DNA of 64,000 nucleotides from Salinibacter altiplanensis (GCF_002894645.1 NZ_NCQY01000030.1:140750-204749), one strand, 5' to 3'. Shown: positions 7,666 through 18,453, numbered from the stretch's first letter. A program made the numbers and translations. The notes: generated by a model from the letters alone, not told the origin.

Positions 7666-8679
7666 ATGACGACCTATAAAGAGGCAGGTGTTGATGTCGA
7701 GGCCGGTGAAGAGACGGTCGATCGCATTCGGTCAAGTGTCCAGGATACATTTACCCCCGGTGTGTTGGCGGACATTGGGGCCTTCGGGTCGCTTTTCGAA
7801 CCGGACCTGGAGGGGATGGACGCGCCGGTGCTCGTTTCGTCCATCGACGGGGTCGGCACCAAGCTGAAGGTGGCGTCGCGTGCCGGGCGCTACGATACCG
7901 TGGGGCAGGACCTGGTGAACCACTGTGTGAACGATGTGGCTGCGTGCGGAGCCCGGCCGTTGTACTTCCTGGATTACTATGGGGTGGGGACCCTGGAGCC
8001 CGACACGGCGGAGGCGGTCGTGGGGGGCTTCGCGACGGCCTGTGACGAAACCGAGTGTGCACTGGTGGGGGGCGAGATTGCAGAGATGCCGGATGTGTAC
8101 GGCGAGGGGGATTTCGATCTCGTGGGAACGGTCGTTGGGCTGGTGGACAAGGGAAAGATCGTCACGGGCGAAGAGGTAGGCCCCGGAGACGTGCTGCTCG
8201 GGCTGCCGTCGACGGGCATCCACACCAATGGCTACACCTTGGCCCGGAGTGTCCTCTTCGACGCGTACACCGTGAATGATTGTCCCTCCGAACTGGGAGG
8301 GAGATCGGTGGGAGAGGCACTGCTTCGTGTCCATCGCTCGTACCTGCGCCCGATCCGCTCCCTCGTGGAGTCCGGCTTGGCCAAGGGGCTCGCCCACATT
8401 ACCGGCGGCGGGCTTCCGAACAACCTCGGGCGAGTGGTGCCGGAGGGGAGCACAGCGGTGGTCGACTACGACGCCTGGGACCGCCCGTCCATCTTCTCGT
8501 TGATCCAAGAGCTCGGGGACGTGCCGGAGGCCGACATGCGACAGACCTTCAACCTTGGGGTGGGTTTGGTGGCTGTGGTGCGGGCAGATGACGCCGCCGA
8601 CGCTGTCGGGCAGCTCAAGTCCATGGGCGAATCACCGATTCGGATCGGTCGAATCGAAGCCGCGGCGGAGTCGTCCTAG
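7666..8679 (+). CDS. purM: Phosphoribosylformylglycinamidine cyclo-ligase (AIR synthetase)
   Basis: Closes the imidazole ring of FGAM to AIR, step five of de novo purine synthesis, using ATP in the cytoplasm. The 337-residue protein has the PurM-fold signatures: 'SSIDGVGTKLKVA' near residue 60, 'NHCVNDVAACGARPLYFLDYYG', 'GGEIAEMPDVYGEGDFDLVGTVVG' (ATP-binding) and 'LPSTGIHTNGYTLAR', then 'HITGGGLPNNLGRV' and a C-terminal 'TFNLGVGLV'. Length and motif order are normal. Other purine genes in the window (purC 36904, guaB 20967) are not linked to it, so the pathway is dispersed. plsY begins 165 bases further on. Confidence 0.96.
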   Translation: MTTYKEAGVDVEAGEETVDRIRSSVQDTFTPGVLADIGAFGSLFEPDLEGMDAPVLVSSIDGVGTKLKVASRAGRYDTVGQDLVNHCVNDVAACGARPLYFLDYYGVGTLEPDTAEAVVGGFATACDETECALVGGEIAEMPDVYGEGDFDLVGTVVGLVDKGKIVTGEEVGPGDVLLGLPSTGIHTNGYTLARSVLFDAYTVNDCPSELGGRSVGEALLRVHRSYLRPIRSLVESGLAKGLAHITGGGLPNNLGRVVPEGSTAVVDYDAWDRPSIFSLIQELGDVPEADMRQTFNLGVGLVAVVRADDAADAVGQLKSMGESPIRIGRIEAAAESS

Positions 8680-8844
8680 TCGCCTTGGGAGGCGCCACCG
8701 CGCCGTCCGGGCCGGCTTCACCGGAACACTTGGCGCCAAAAACGAGGTACGATAGGCACTAAATTACGGAGGCGCACCGACGCCGATGTCGTCCTGGATG
8801 CGCGTCCCGTTCTCAATTCGCTCAACCGCCATCGGGGTGTCAAC

Positions 8845-9534
8845 ATGTGGTCGCTGATTGTCATCCTGCTTATCAGCTATTTTCTCGGGTCCGTTCCCGG
8901 AGCATTGTGGTCCAGCAAGGCCCTGCACGGGGTCGACATCCGCAATCACGGCAGCCACAACTGTGGGGCCACCAATGCCTTTCGCGTGGTGGGCTGGCAG
9001 GCCGGCGCGCTGGCGACGGTCGTAGACTTCGGAAAAGGCTTCCTCGCGGCGGGGGTCGTGGCGTCGGTGATTCGCATTGACCCGATTCCGACGGGCCTGT
9101 CCCTGTTCGGATGGGACTCGTTCGTGGTCTTGGGGCTGCTTGCCGGAATCGGAGCGGTGATCGGTCACATGTATCCCATCTTTGCGCGGTTTGAGGGAGG
9201 AAAGGGCGTGAACACCGCGGCCGGGATGCTCTTTGCGCTCACGCCCCTCACGATGGCAATCACACTCGCGGTCTTTGTGACGATCCTGCTCACCTCGCGG
9301 TACGTGTCGCTGTCCTCCATCACCGCTGCCGTCGCGTTCCCGACCGTTGTGGCCCTTCGTCGCTTCGGGTTGGGGGCGGACCTCGATCCGAGCCTGTTCG
9401 TCTTCGGAGGGCTTCTTGCCCTGGCCATCGTCGTGGCGCACCGGTCCAACATTCGGCGCCTTCTGAACGGCTCCGAGAGTCAGATTAGCTCCTTCGAGCC
9501 GGCCCAGGGCATGCTGGGGCGTGGAGAGCTCTAG
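8845..9534 (+). CDS. plsY: Glycerol-3-phosphate acyltransferase PlsY
   Basis: Integral inner-membrane enzyme that transfers the acyl group from acyl-phosphate to glycerol-3-phosphate, the first step of phosphatidate synthesis. The 229-residue protein has about five hydrophobic spans and the PlsY loop motifs 'GSHNCGATNAFRVVG' (GxxNxGATN-type, about 36-50) and 'FEGGKGVNTAAG' (GGKG phosphate loop, near 117). Start ATG 8845 precedes the first span 'LIVILLISYFLG'. The C-terminal ~25 residues after the last span are hydrophilic. A gpsA gene follows 114 bases downstream on the same strand, so acceptor supply and first acylation are encoded together. Confidence 0.95.
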   Translation: MWSLIVILLISYFLGSVPGALWSSKALHGVDIRNHGSHNCGATNAFRVVGWQAGALATVVDFGKGFLAAGVVASVIRIDPIPTGLSLFGWDSFVVLGLLAGIGAVIGHMYPIFARFEGGKGVNTAAGMLFALTPLTMAITLAVFVTILLTSRYVSLSSITAAVAFPTVVALRRFGLGADLDPSLFVFGGLLALAIVVAHRSNIRRLLNGSESQISSFEPAQGMLGRGEL

Positions 9535-9648
9535 CGGGCGCGCTGCGTTCCTGCCGGGCTCTCTACGGTGAGAAGATCGCCATCGGGACTTGCTGCCCGG
9601 CCCGGGCTTCGCCCCAGTGTCCATGTCTTTGCATTCAGACGTCTTCCC

Positions 9649-10683
9649 ATGTCGACTTCGATTACGCTCTTCGGGGCCGGAAGCTGGGGAACGGCCCTTG
9701 CCGTGCACCTGGCTGCCGCGGGGCGCGACGTGACCCTCTGGGCCCGTCGCGAAGAGGCGGTCGAGCAGATGCGGACAACTCGCCGCAACCCGACGTACCT
9801 CTCGGACATTGAGATTCCGTCGTCCGTGGATGTGACCTCGGACCTTGAGGCCGCCGCGAGCGCCTCGTCCCTCTGGGCCGTGGCGGTGCCCTCGCAGAGC
9901 CTGCGCAGCGTGGCCACCCGAATTGCGCCGCTCACCCGTCCCGGGACGACCGTGGTTTCGTTGGCCAAAGGAATTGAAAACGATACCCTGCGAACGATGT
10001 CGCAGGTCTTGGCCGAAGAGCTGACAGGGATAGAGGCTCAGCAAATTGGAGTGCTTTACGGGCCCAGCCACGCGGAGGAAGTGGCCGCAAGTCAGCCGAC
10101 TACGCTCGTCGCGTCCGCCCCCACCGAGCCGCGCGCAGAATGGGTCCAGGACGCCTTCATGACCGAGCGGCTTCGGGTCTACGTAAATACCGACGTGGTG
10201 GGGGTTGAGATTGGAGGCTCCGCGAAGAACGTCCTCGCGATTGCGGCGGGCATGGGGGATGGAGTGGGGTACGGGGACAACGCCAAGGCGGCCCTCGTTA
10301 CCCGTGGCCTCGCCGAGATGCGGCGTCTCGGGGTCGCGATGGGGGCCAAGCCTCAAACCTTTGCTGGGCTGGCGGGCATCGGTGACCTGCTCGTGACCTG
10401 CATGAGTCAGCACAGTCGCAACCGGCACCTGGGGGAGCAGATTGGAACCGGCAAGACGCTCGACGAGATTGAGTCGACGATGGACATGGTGGCGGAAGGG
10501 GTTCGCACGACCCAATCGGTCCGGGGGCTGGCCGAGCACTACGACGTCGAGATGCCCGTCACAGAGGCGGTGCATCGCGTTCTGTTTGAAGACCAGCGTC
10601 CCGAAGACATGGTCGACGAACTCATGACACGCTCGGCCAAACGGGAGCATGGGCTGTCACGTAGCCCCCAGGGGGCCTCTTGA
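9649..10683 (+). CDS. gpsA: NAD(P)H-dependent glycerol-3-phosphate dehydrogenase, copy 2
   Basis: Same reaction as the enzyme at 592-1617. The 344-residue product opens with 'TLFGAGSWGTALAVHLAAAGRDVTLWARR', has 'SLAKGIEN', 'YGPSHAEEVA', the catalytic-Lys segment 'EIGGSAKNVLAIAAG' near 193 and 'GLAGIGDLLVTCMSQHSRN'. It is alignable end to end with copy 1 and clearly arose by duplication within this lineage or a close relative. The ATG at 9649 is chosen over the upstream open frame from 9568 because the latter adds a Pro/Arg-rich tail before the Rossmann fold. Position right after plsY suggests this copy feeds phospholipid synthesis. All catalytic motifs are intact in both copies. Confidence 0.94.
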   Translation: MSTSITLFGAGSWGTALAVHLAAAGRDVTLWARREEAVEQMRTTRRNPTYLSDIEIPSSVDVTSDLEAAASASSLWAVAVPSQSLRSVATRIAPLTRPGTTVVSLAKGIENDTLRTMSQVLAEELTGIEAQQIGVLYGPSHAEEVAASQPTTLVASAPTEPRAEWVQDAFMTERLRVYVNTDVVGVEIGGSAKNVLAIAAGMGDGVGYGDNAKAALVTRGLAEMRRLGVAMGAKPQTFAGLAGIGDLLVTCMSQHSRNRHLGEQIGTGKTLDEIESTMDMVAEGVRTTQSVRGLAEHYDVEMPVTEAVHRVLFEDQRPEDMVDELMTRSAKREHGLSRSPQGAS

Positions 10684-10845
10684 CTCTTCTGATCCTGGCC
10701 GTGTCGAACCGTTGTGCAAATTTTGAGCGATTGGTGCGGTCAGAAGATGGGGGGCATCAACTCTGGTCTCTCGTCCCGTTCACGGATGCACTGGCCTGAT
10801 CCCAACCCCGACTGTACCTACTCATAGTTCGTCTGCACAACTGGT

Positions 10846-11496
10846 ATGACGCGTCGGGAACTGGAACAGCTCGTCGATTTGGGGGAGGGCATCAGTGTCG
10901 AGTTCAAGCGTCGGGCCCCCCGGCCTCAGCGCATTGCGAAAGAGGTAGTCGCGCTGGCCAATACCAATGGCGGACGCATCGTACTCGGGGTGAACGACGA
11001 CGGGACCATCACGGGCGTCGAACATACATCTGAACAAGAGTTCCTTTTCCGCCAGGCCGTGACCGCCCACTCCCGGCCTGTTGTAGAGTATCGAACCGAG
11101 CGGATTGTCGTGGAGCCCCGGTGCGACGTGCTCGTCGTCACGATCCCGGAGAGCAGCACCAAGCCTCACGTGGTGGTGGAGGACGAAGAGACCCCCGCCG
11201 AAGAGGGGCGGACGTACGTGCGGGTGGAGGCGAGTAGCGTCGCGGCCAGTCCCGAGACCATCCAGGAGCTTCGCGAGCAGGAAGACCAGGCGGGAGTAAC
11301 CTTCGAATTTGGGGAGACGGAGTCACTACTCATGCGGTACCTGGATGACTATGGCCGCATTTCTGTGTCACAGCTGGCTCAGCTGGCCGACATCCCGCGG
11401 GAACGGGCATCTCAGACGCTGCTCCGTCTCACAGAGGCCGACCTTCTGCATCTTCATCCCAATGAGGACGGCGATTACTTCACCCTTAACTACTGA
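10846..11496 (+). CDS. AlbA_2 (Schlafen-type) domain protein with C-terminal winged helix
   Basis: A 216-residue soluble protein. The first ~120 residues match the AlbA_2/divergent AAA_4 nucleic-acid-binding domain: 'EGISVEFKRRAP' at 14-25 (the E-FK signature), 'IAKEVVALANTNGGRIVLGVNDDGTITGV' and a strand-rich middle ending 'TYVRVEASSVAAS'. Residues ~158-212 ('ESLLMRYLDDYGRISVSQLAQLADIPRERASQTLLRLTEADLLHLH') form a winged helix. This layout is typical of transcriptional regulators of this superfamily. It stands alone: 162 bases of unannotated sequence precede it and 330 bases follow. Target genes are unknown. Confidence 0.85.
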   Translation: MTRRELEQLVDLGEGISVEFKRRAPRPQRIAKEVVALANTNGGRIVLGVNDDGTITGVEHTSEQEFLFRQAVTAHSRPVVEYRTERIVVEPRCDVLVVTIPESSTKPHVVVEDEETPAEEGRTYVRVEASSVAASPETIQELREQEDQAGVTFEFGETESLLMRYLDDYGRISVSQLAQLADIPRERASQTLLRLTEADLLHLHPNEDGDYFTLNY

Positions 11497-11560
11497 TTGT
11501 AAGACATCCAGCGGTGCGCCACTCTAGACAAGGCACTGTCCCTGAATTCCTTCTAAAAGG

Positions 11561-11573
11561 TTCCGTTATTGCA
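11561..11573 (+). repeat. TTATTG-word copy 3
   Basis: TTCCGTTATTGCA, an exact 13-base match to the reverse complement of 43031-43043 upstream of the GntR-type gene. Located in the AT-rich centre of the intergenic region before parC. Confidence 0.65.
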
Positions 11574-11807
11574 TAGAAAAATGATGTTTTTAGAGATGAA
11601 CAAGAGGGCCTCCCTTGCACGCTTCCCCACGTGTCCTTTGGAGAAGCGATTGGCGGATGAACGCTCGTCTGCGTGCTGATCATCTGCGCAGTGAGGCCTG
11701 TTAGCTCCGGTGGCCCGATGGAAAACGCTCAAATCTTCCGAAACGCCAGTCAGTGGGAGTTGTATCTCCGAAAACGTGTGAGTAAACTATGTGTGCGCCG
11801 TCAACAT

Positions 11808-11818
11808 CCGTTATTGAA
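11808..11818 (+). repeat. TTATTG-word copy 4, adjacent to the parC start
   Basis: CCGTTATTGAA, one mismatch in the last positions to the consensus CCGTTATTGCA. It lies within the ribosome-binding distance of the start codon at 11827, so it would be in the 5' leader or cover the transcription start. Confidence 0.5.
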
Positions 11819-11826
11819 CGCCGCTG

Positions 11827-14160
11827 ATGCCTGTTACCGAGACCATTCCACTTCACGAGACCGCCCGCGAGCGGTACCTGAACTACGCCTTGTCCGTCAT
11901 CACCAGCCGGGCACTGCCGGACATCCGCGACGGCCTGAAGCCGGTGCAGCGACGCATCCTCTTTGCGATGTTCGACAGTTTGAATCTGTATCCGTCTAAG
12001 CGCCACCGCAAGAGCGCGACGGTTGTGGGAGAGACGATGGGAAAGTACCACCCCCACGGCGACAAGGCCATCTACGACGCCATGGTGCGCATGGCCCAGT
12101 CGTTCTCTCTGCGGGCGCCGCTGGTCGATGGGCACGGCAACTTTGGCTCGCTCGACGGCGACAGTGCGGCGGCGATGCGCTACACGGAGGCCAAGCTGCA
12201 GCCCCTGGCCATGGAGATGCTGGAGGGGCTCCGCGACGAGACGGTCGACTACCGCGACAACTTTGACGGTTCCTTGGAGGAGCCGGTCGTGCTCCCCGCC
12301 CGCGTCCCCAATCTCTTGGTGAATGGAGCAAGTGGCATCGCGGTGGGAATGGCCACCAACATTCCGCCCCATAATCTCGGCGAGGTGGTCGACGCGGCCC
12401 TCCACATGATCGAGGCGCCCGACGTGACGACCTCGACGCTCGTCCGCGAGCACATTCAGGGGCCGGACTTTCCCACGGGGGAACGCATCCTGAACACGCA
12501 GGACGAACTCGCAGAGATCTACGAGACGGGCTCCGGGACGATCGAGATGCGCGGGGCCTACCGGACGAAGGGGAAGACCCGCGCCATTATCGAGTCGGTG
12601 CCCTATGGCGTAGACAAGAGCAAGATCGTCGAGGAGATTGCTGACCATATCGCCGAGGAGAACGTTCCGCAGCTGTCGAATGTGCGCGACGAGTCGACCG
12701 ACGATGTGCGCATTGTGCTGGAGCTCAAGCGTGGCTCCGATACAGAGGCGGCGATGGCCTACCTCTTCAAGCACACGAAGCTCCAGAAACGATTCCACGT
12801 CAACCTCACCTGCCTCGTGCCGACCGAGAGCACGGACGTGAAGGCCCCGAAGCAGGTAGACCTCCGCGCCATTCTTCGGTACTTCCTCGACTTTCGACTG
12901 GACGTCGTGACCCGGCGTCTACAGAACGAACTGGAGGACCTGGAGGCGCGGATCCACATCCTAGAGGGCTTCGAGACGATCTTCGACGCCCTGGACGAGG
13001 CCATCGAGATCATCCGAGCCTCAAAGAACAAGGCCGATGCCGCCCAGCGGCTCATGCATCGCTTCCAACTCGACGAGGAGCAGACCGACGCGATTCTGGA
13101 GACGCAGCTCTACAAGCTCTCGCAGATGGAGGTTGAGGCGATTCGGGACGAACTGGGGGAGAAGCGGGCCCGGGCGGAGGAGATCCGTCGCCTGCTCGAC
13201 GACGAAGATGCACGCTGGGGCATCGTTCAAGACGAGCTTCAAGACATTCGTGACGAGTACACGGACGAGCGCCGCAGTACCATTGCCGGCCCGGAGGCGA
13301 CCATGGAGTATACCGAAGAAGACTACATCGTCGACGAGGACGTCCACGTCATTGTCACGCGGGACGGCTGGGTGAAGCGGCAGGGCACGTATTCGGACTT
13401 GGAGGCCATCCGCACCCGAGACGGGGACGAGGTGGGCTGGGCCCTGGCCGGGTCGACCCGCGCCACCGTCGGCTTCTTTACGAACTACGGCACGTGCTAT
13501 ACCACCCGCATCACGGAAATTCCGAGCACGACTGGGTACGGCGACCCGGTCCAAAAGCTGTTCTCGTTCGACGACGGGGAGCACGTGGTCGGCGTCATCA
13601 GTTTCGAGGGCCGGGCACTTCCGGACCCGGTGCCGCCCGAGCCGAGTGAACAGGGGGATCTCTTCGATCCGGACGACCCCGAGGCACCGGATCAACCCTA
13701 TGTCGTCGCCATCAGCAAGGGCGGGCAAGCCACCCGCTTCACCCTGGATGGCTACCTGGAGCCCTCGATTAGTACGGGCCGCAAGTACATGCGACTGGAA
13801 GACGGGGACGAGGTGGCCCGTGTCCACTGTGCCCGTGGCGACGAGAACATCTGCCTTGCCTCGCACGACGGGCGGGCGCTGGTCTTTCCTGTGCATCAGG
13901 TCTCGGTCTACAAGGGCCCTGCTAAAGGCGTGCGTGCCATCCGTCTTGAGGACAACGACCGTGTGCTCGACTTCAGCCTCAGCACCCGGGCTCGGGAGGG
14001 GCTCAGGGTAGAGACGAACAACGGGCGGGACGAGATCGTGCGCACAACGAAGTTTGACGTCACGAATCGGGGGGGCAAAGGCACGCTCGTGATCAAGCGG
14101 GGCTACTTCGCGGAGGTGTTTCCGAAGCCTGTGGAGGTGTCCCTGAGTGAGGCCGCATAG
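11827..14160 (+). CDS. parC: Type IIA DNA topoisomerase subunit A (ParC-like, possibly GyrA)
   Basis: Breaks and rejoins DNA as the A subunit of topoisomerase IV or gyrase. In the 777-residue protein, '[21 protein letters not shown]' opens the winged-helix domain and the catalytic Tyr is Tyr-119 in '[10 protein letters not shown]'. A coiled-coil tower with '[17 protein letters not shown]' follows, then a beta-pinwheel C-terminal domain. The first blade ('[17 protein letters not shown]') lacks the QRRGGKG gyrase box. A partial RGGKG occurs only near the C terminus ('[15 protein letters not shown]'), so topoisomerase IV is favoured but not certain. The residue at the quinolone-resistance Ser position is Lys-80 ('[17 protein letters not shown]'), with Asp-84 retained. 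The B-subunit gene follows after 56 bases. Confidence 0.92.
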   Translation: MPVTETIPLHETARERYLNYALSVITSRALPDIRDGLKPVQRRILFAMFDSLNLYPSKRHRKSATVVGETMGKYHPHGDKAIYDAMVRMAQSFSLRAPLVDGHGNFGSLDGDSAAAMRYTEAKLQPLAMEMLEGLRDETVDYRDNFDGSLEEPVVLPARVPNLLVNGASGIAVGMATNIPPHNLGEVVDAALHMIEAPDVTTSTLVREHIQGPDFPTGERILNTQDELAEIYETGSGTIEMRGAYRTKGKTRAIIESVPYGVDKSKIVEEIADHIAEENVPQLSNVRDESTDDVRIVLELKRGSDTEAAMAYLFKHTKLQKRFHVNLTCLVPTESTDVKAPKQVDLRAILRYFLDFRLDVVTRRLQNELEDLEARIHILEGFETIFDALDEAIEIIRASKNKADAAQRLMHRFQLDEEQTDAILETQLYKLSQMEVEAIRDELGEKRARAEEIRRLLDDEDARWGIVQDELQDIRDEYTDERRSTIAGPEATMEYTEEDYIVDEDVHVIVTRDGWVKRQGTYSDLEAIRTRDGDEVGWALAGSTRATVGFFTNYGTCYTTRITEIPSTTGYGDPVQKLFSFDDGEHVVGVISFEGRALPDPVPPEPSEQGDLFDPDDPEAPDQPYVVAISKGGQATRFTLDGYLEPSISTGRKYMRLEDGDEVARVHCARGDENICLASHDGRALVFPVHQVSVYKGPAKGVRAIRLEDNDRVLDFSLSTRAREGLRVETNNGRDEIVRTTKFDVTNRGGKGTLVIKRGYFAEVFPKPVEVSLSEAA

Positions 14161-14213
14161 ACGTAGGAATCACGATTACGAGAGACCCGCTCACGAAGCA
14201 CGACGAATTCTAG

Positions 14214-16148
<1,935 letters not shown>

Positions 16149-16514
16149 TCTTCCCTCATGGTGTGCTGGGGACGGGCGATGTGCTTGGAGGAATGGCCTG
16201 TCGAATGCGCCCCGGCATAACGAGCGTGTCAGAGGCTGGAGATTGGACGCCGCGGCTGACCCTACGTAGCATCAGGGTGCCTCGTACCTGTTTTGAGAGC
16301 ACGTGGCGAAATCCAGTTCCTACATATAGAGTACGAGAGAAAATACGCGGGGAGGGAACACAGAAATGAATGTGGACGTGACCGCCACAGAGCCATCTCG
16401 ACATTCCGAATCTGTGAAGCCCAGTGGAAAGCCGCCCGTGTGGCGTTGGGCCACAGGAATCTGCTGAACTTCTTTCGCTGTGCAAGGTACTGTTGTAGCG
16501 GAAATTGAAACAAT
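16149..16514. other. Intergenic region between parE and tRNA-Lys
   Basis: 366 bases. Apart from the possible 33-codon ORF listed separately, I see no gene, hairpin or repeat. It probably carries the tRNA promoter in its last part. Confidence 0.5.
16366..16467 (+). CDS. Possible 33-residue small protein upstream of tRNA-Lys
   Basis: ATG preceded by a good Shine-Dalgarno-like GGAGGG eight bases upstream, which is unusual in this window. It opens a 33-codon ORF (MNVDVTATEPSRHSES...). The first half is acidic and hydrophilic like the rest of the proteome; the end is Trp/Pro-rich. It is too short for recognition and could be chance. The tRNA-Lys gene begins 47 bases after its stop. Confidence 0.25.
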   Translation: MNVDVTATEPSRHSESVKPSGKPPVWRWATGIC

Positions 16515-16588
16515 AGGCTCGTAGCTCAACCTGGTAGAGCAACGGACTCTTAATCCGTGAGCTGAGGGTTCGAATCCCTCCGGGCCTA
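16515..16588 (+). tRNA. tRNA-Lys(CTT)
   Basis: A full cloverleaf can be drawn. Acceptor stem AGGCTCG/CGGGCCT (one G-U pair), D stem GCTC/GAGC, anticodon stem ACGGA/TCCGT with loop CTCTTAA (anticodon CTT, lysine AAG), T stem GAGGG/CCCTC with loop TTCGAAT, and discriminator A at 16588. The 3' CCA is not encoded (CCT follows). A hairpin 42 bases downstream is a likely terminator. Confidence 0.95.
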
Positions 16589-16889
16589 CCTCCAAGTGAA
16601 CGTTGAACCGGTCCCATGATGGAGCCCCTGCCGTCTCGAACAGCGTCGAGACGGCTTTCGTGTTGGGACCTGGTCGCGTGTGTTTAAGCCTCTCTGGCCT
16701 TTCGCCCGTCCTTGACGCCGGGTGTTTTGAGTGCGAGATGAAAGTTGCGATCTTTCAGAGGGATCGGCAAGGTGCCTCAATGTCCGCCGATTTTTGACTC
16801 TGTCCATCAATGTTACGGCTTCATGAGACCAATTTCGGCCTGAAGCTCGTGGCACACACACAATACTCTTCCAACCAACCCGAAATCGC
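16589..16889. other. Gene-free stretch after tRNA-Lys
   Basis: 301 bases holding only the terminator-like hairpin at 16631-16654. No ORF here has the acidic composition expected of this proteome. Confidence 0.5.
16631..16654 (+). terminator. Terminator hairpin after tRNA-Lys
   Basis: Perfect 9-bp stem CCGTCTCGA/TCGAGACGG with a 6-base loop, followed by CTTTCGTGTT. Placement just after the tRNA supports termination, though the T run is weak. Confidence 0.6.
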
Positions 16890-17237
16890 ATGCGCAACCG
16901 GTCTGCTCGAGCCCACACCGATGAAAAATTCAGTAGCAGCAAGGACAAATCCCTGCGAGAGTATGGTGGCTTTTACACCGGGATGGCAACTACCTTCGCC
17001 GGGGCACTCCAAACCTCCCGCGATGCTGTCGTTGAGGCGGTAGATGGTTCGGATCCCGTTGACACGTTTATTTCGGTCAATGGCAACAGGGGAACGGACG
17101 CACCCGGTGGGAGCACCAATCGAATTAAGTCTGACGAGCACGACCTGACAGGTGTAGACCGGGTGTTTATTGCCGTTACGAAGGAGCAGTTCGAGGTGCT
17201 CGCGGACCGAGTTGGGGCCGATGTAAATATCGAGTAG
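16890..17237 (+). CDS. Small hypothetical protein
   Basis: A 115-residue ORF whose last two-thirds is acidic and soluble-looking ('SDEHDLTGVDRVFIAVTKEQFEVLADRVGADVNIE'), matching the halophile composition of neighbouring proteins. The first ~30 residues are basic, so an internal ATG at 16983 is an alternative start. I recognise no domain. It lies in a gene-poor segment next to a tRNA, where strain-specific genes are common. Confidence 0.5.
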   Translation: MRNRSARAHTDEKFSSSKDKSLREYGGFYTGMATTFAGALQTSRDAVVEAVDGSDPVDTFISVNGNRGTDAPGGSTNRIKSDEHDLTGVDRVFIAVTKEQFEVLADRVGADVNIE

Positions 17238-17717
17238 GAGGCCCTACGAAAGATAAATCTGCGAGGCGAACTGAGACTGCCAAGGGCAATTCCCGCCCGA
17301 CGCTCGCCTGCTGCGTTCAAGAGCTCTGTTCCGCGGTGTCTCTCGCCGGGGTTGTACTGAGGTCTCCCTGTATGGTGTGTTCTTAACGCCACCTTGCAGC
17401 TACACTGAGTCTCCGTCTCGATAGTTGTTCTGGCCGGAGGGGGGCAGTGCCTCTCAAACACAGTGCCCCTTCAGACCACGGTTGTCCGATAAGAGGCTTC
17501 TCGTGGGTTGCTTTGCTGACTGGTCTGCGATTGGGACAAGACGAGTCTCCTTCTTGCTTTGTCTGCATAAGAAGCTCGAATCCGCAGCCTGAGCCAATCT
17601 GGCCCTTGCTTGTGGGTCGGAGAAGCGTCGGAAGACAAAAAGCTTTCACTGGGTGTTGGGAAAAGGCCCCGATCACCAGTGCATCGGCCTTTTCCTTTCT
17701 GGTTTGCAGCAAATGTG

Positions 17718-17942
17718 TCAGGAACCACGGTCTTCCTCGTGGCAAAGCTCGTTTAGCATGGTCGCCCACTGGTGGAGACGATGAATCTGTCCGCGTTCGA
17801 CACCCTGATCGAGTGCGCGCTGGATGCTCTCCTGAGCAGCGGACTCAGGCGAGTTGGTGACATCCAAATCAGGCGTCTTATTGGTTGCTTCCATGTCGGC
17901 GTTGAAATCGATGAATGGGGATCGAGGTTGCTCACTGTGCAC
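17718..17942 (-). CDS. Possible small acidic protein or gene remnant
   Basis: A 74-residue ORF (MHSEQPRSPFIDFNADME...QWATMLNELCHEEDRGS) with the hydrophilic, acidic, helix-forming character of the surrounding proteome, unlike the competing plus-strand ORF. No domain is recognised. It could be the surviving end of a larger decayed gene. Confidence 0.3.
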   Translation of the reverse strand: MHSEQPRSPFIDFNADMEATNKTPDLDVTNSPESAAQESIQRALDQGVERGQIHRLHQWATMLNELCHEEDRGS

Positions 17943-18237
17943 AATGACATATTCTCACCTTCCCTAATTCTCTGGACCCGTGACGAGTTGTGATCCCAGC
18001 GTCACGTAAACGCTTCCTCCGAAGAGACTTCATCTTGGGGGTGTCGCATTCACATATCCATCACTTCCAGGGTCTTCCTCTGTTGGGCATCAGAGGCTTT
18101 TGACTGCTTGTGTGCGGCGGGGCAATGCTCCAAAAGTGGGCGGGCAACGCCTGCTTTGAGAAAACGAGTACGGGTCAAGAGCTTGCTGCACGACAAAAAT
18201 TCAAAGGGCCAGTGCCCTGCGTCAATCACAGGCAAGA

Positions 18238-18425
18238 CGGGTCATTCTGACGGAGCCTGCGACGAAAGAATCTCTTCGAAGAGCGCGGAATCTGCAGAAA
18301 AAGGCACGTCGTCCCGGGGCTTGTCTCCGCTGATGCCAAAGAGGTCCTTCGACGTTGCTCCGTTCCGCTCGAAGACTGCCCCGCTCGCTTTTTCTCTTCT
18401 GGCAGACCCTAAGGAAAACAGGGGT
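18238..18425. repeat. Degenerate REP-like dispersed repeat
   Basis: The left end GGTCATTCTGACGGAGCCTG followed by CGAAAGAATCTC resembles the widespread 'GTCATTCTGAGCGnAGCGAAGAATCTC' element. About 110 bases on, AGAGGTCCTTCGACGTTGCTC and CCGCTCGAAGACTG resemble the other end of the same element ('AGGTCCTTCGnCTnCGCTC'). The two ends face each other as in REP/MITE-like repeats. The copy is imperfect. Confidence 0.4.
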
Positions 18426-18440
18426 GAGCACTTTTGATAT

Positions 18441-18453
18441 CTGTTATTGCAAA
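18441..18453 (+). repeat. TTATTG-word copy 5
   Basis: CTGTTATTGCAAA, one mismatch from CCGTTATTGCAAA, in an AT-rich patch within the gene-poor region about 450 bases upstream of the bacilliredoxin gene. Confidence 0.55.

Larger units (their letters stand above)
11497..11826. other. Intergenic region upstream of parC with two TTATTG-word copies
   Basis: 330 bases without a credible gene. The centre (about 11535-11605) is markedly AT-richer than its surroundings. The region contains two copies of the recurring TTATTG word: TTCCGTTATTGCA at 11561-11573 and CCGTTATTGAA at 11808-11818, the latter ending 8 bases before the topoisomerase start codon. It is likely the promoter region of the topoisomerase pair. 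Confidence 0.6.

Noticed and set aside
8764-10650. 628-codon minus-strand ORF opposite plsY and gpsA
   Set aside because: Spans two well-supported plus-strand genes; basic, low-complexity composition.
17383-17860. Overlapping ORFs on both strands in the gene-poor region
   Set aside because: Cys/Pro/Arg-rich translations on each strand and mutual overlap; no transposase or known domain could be seen.
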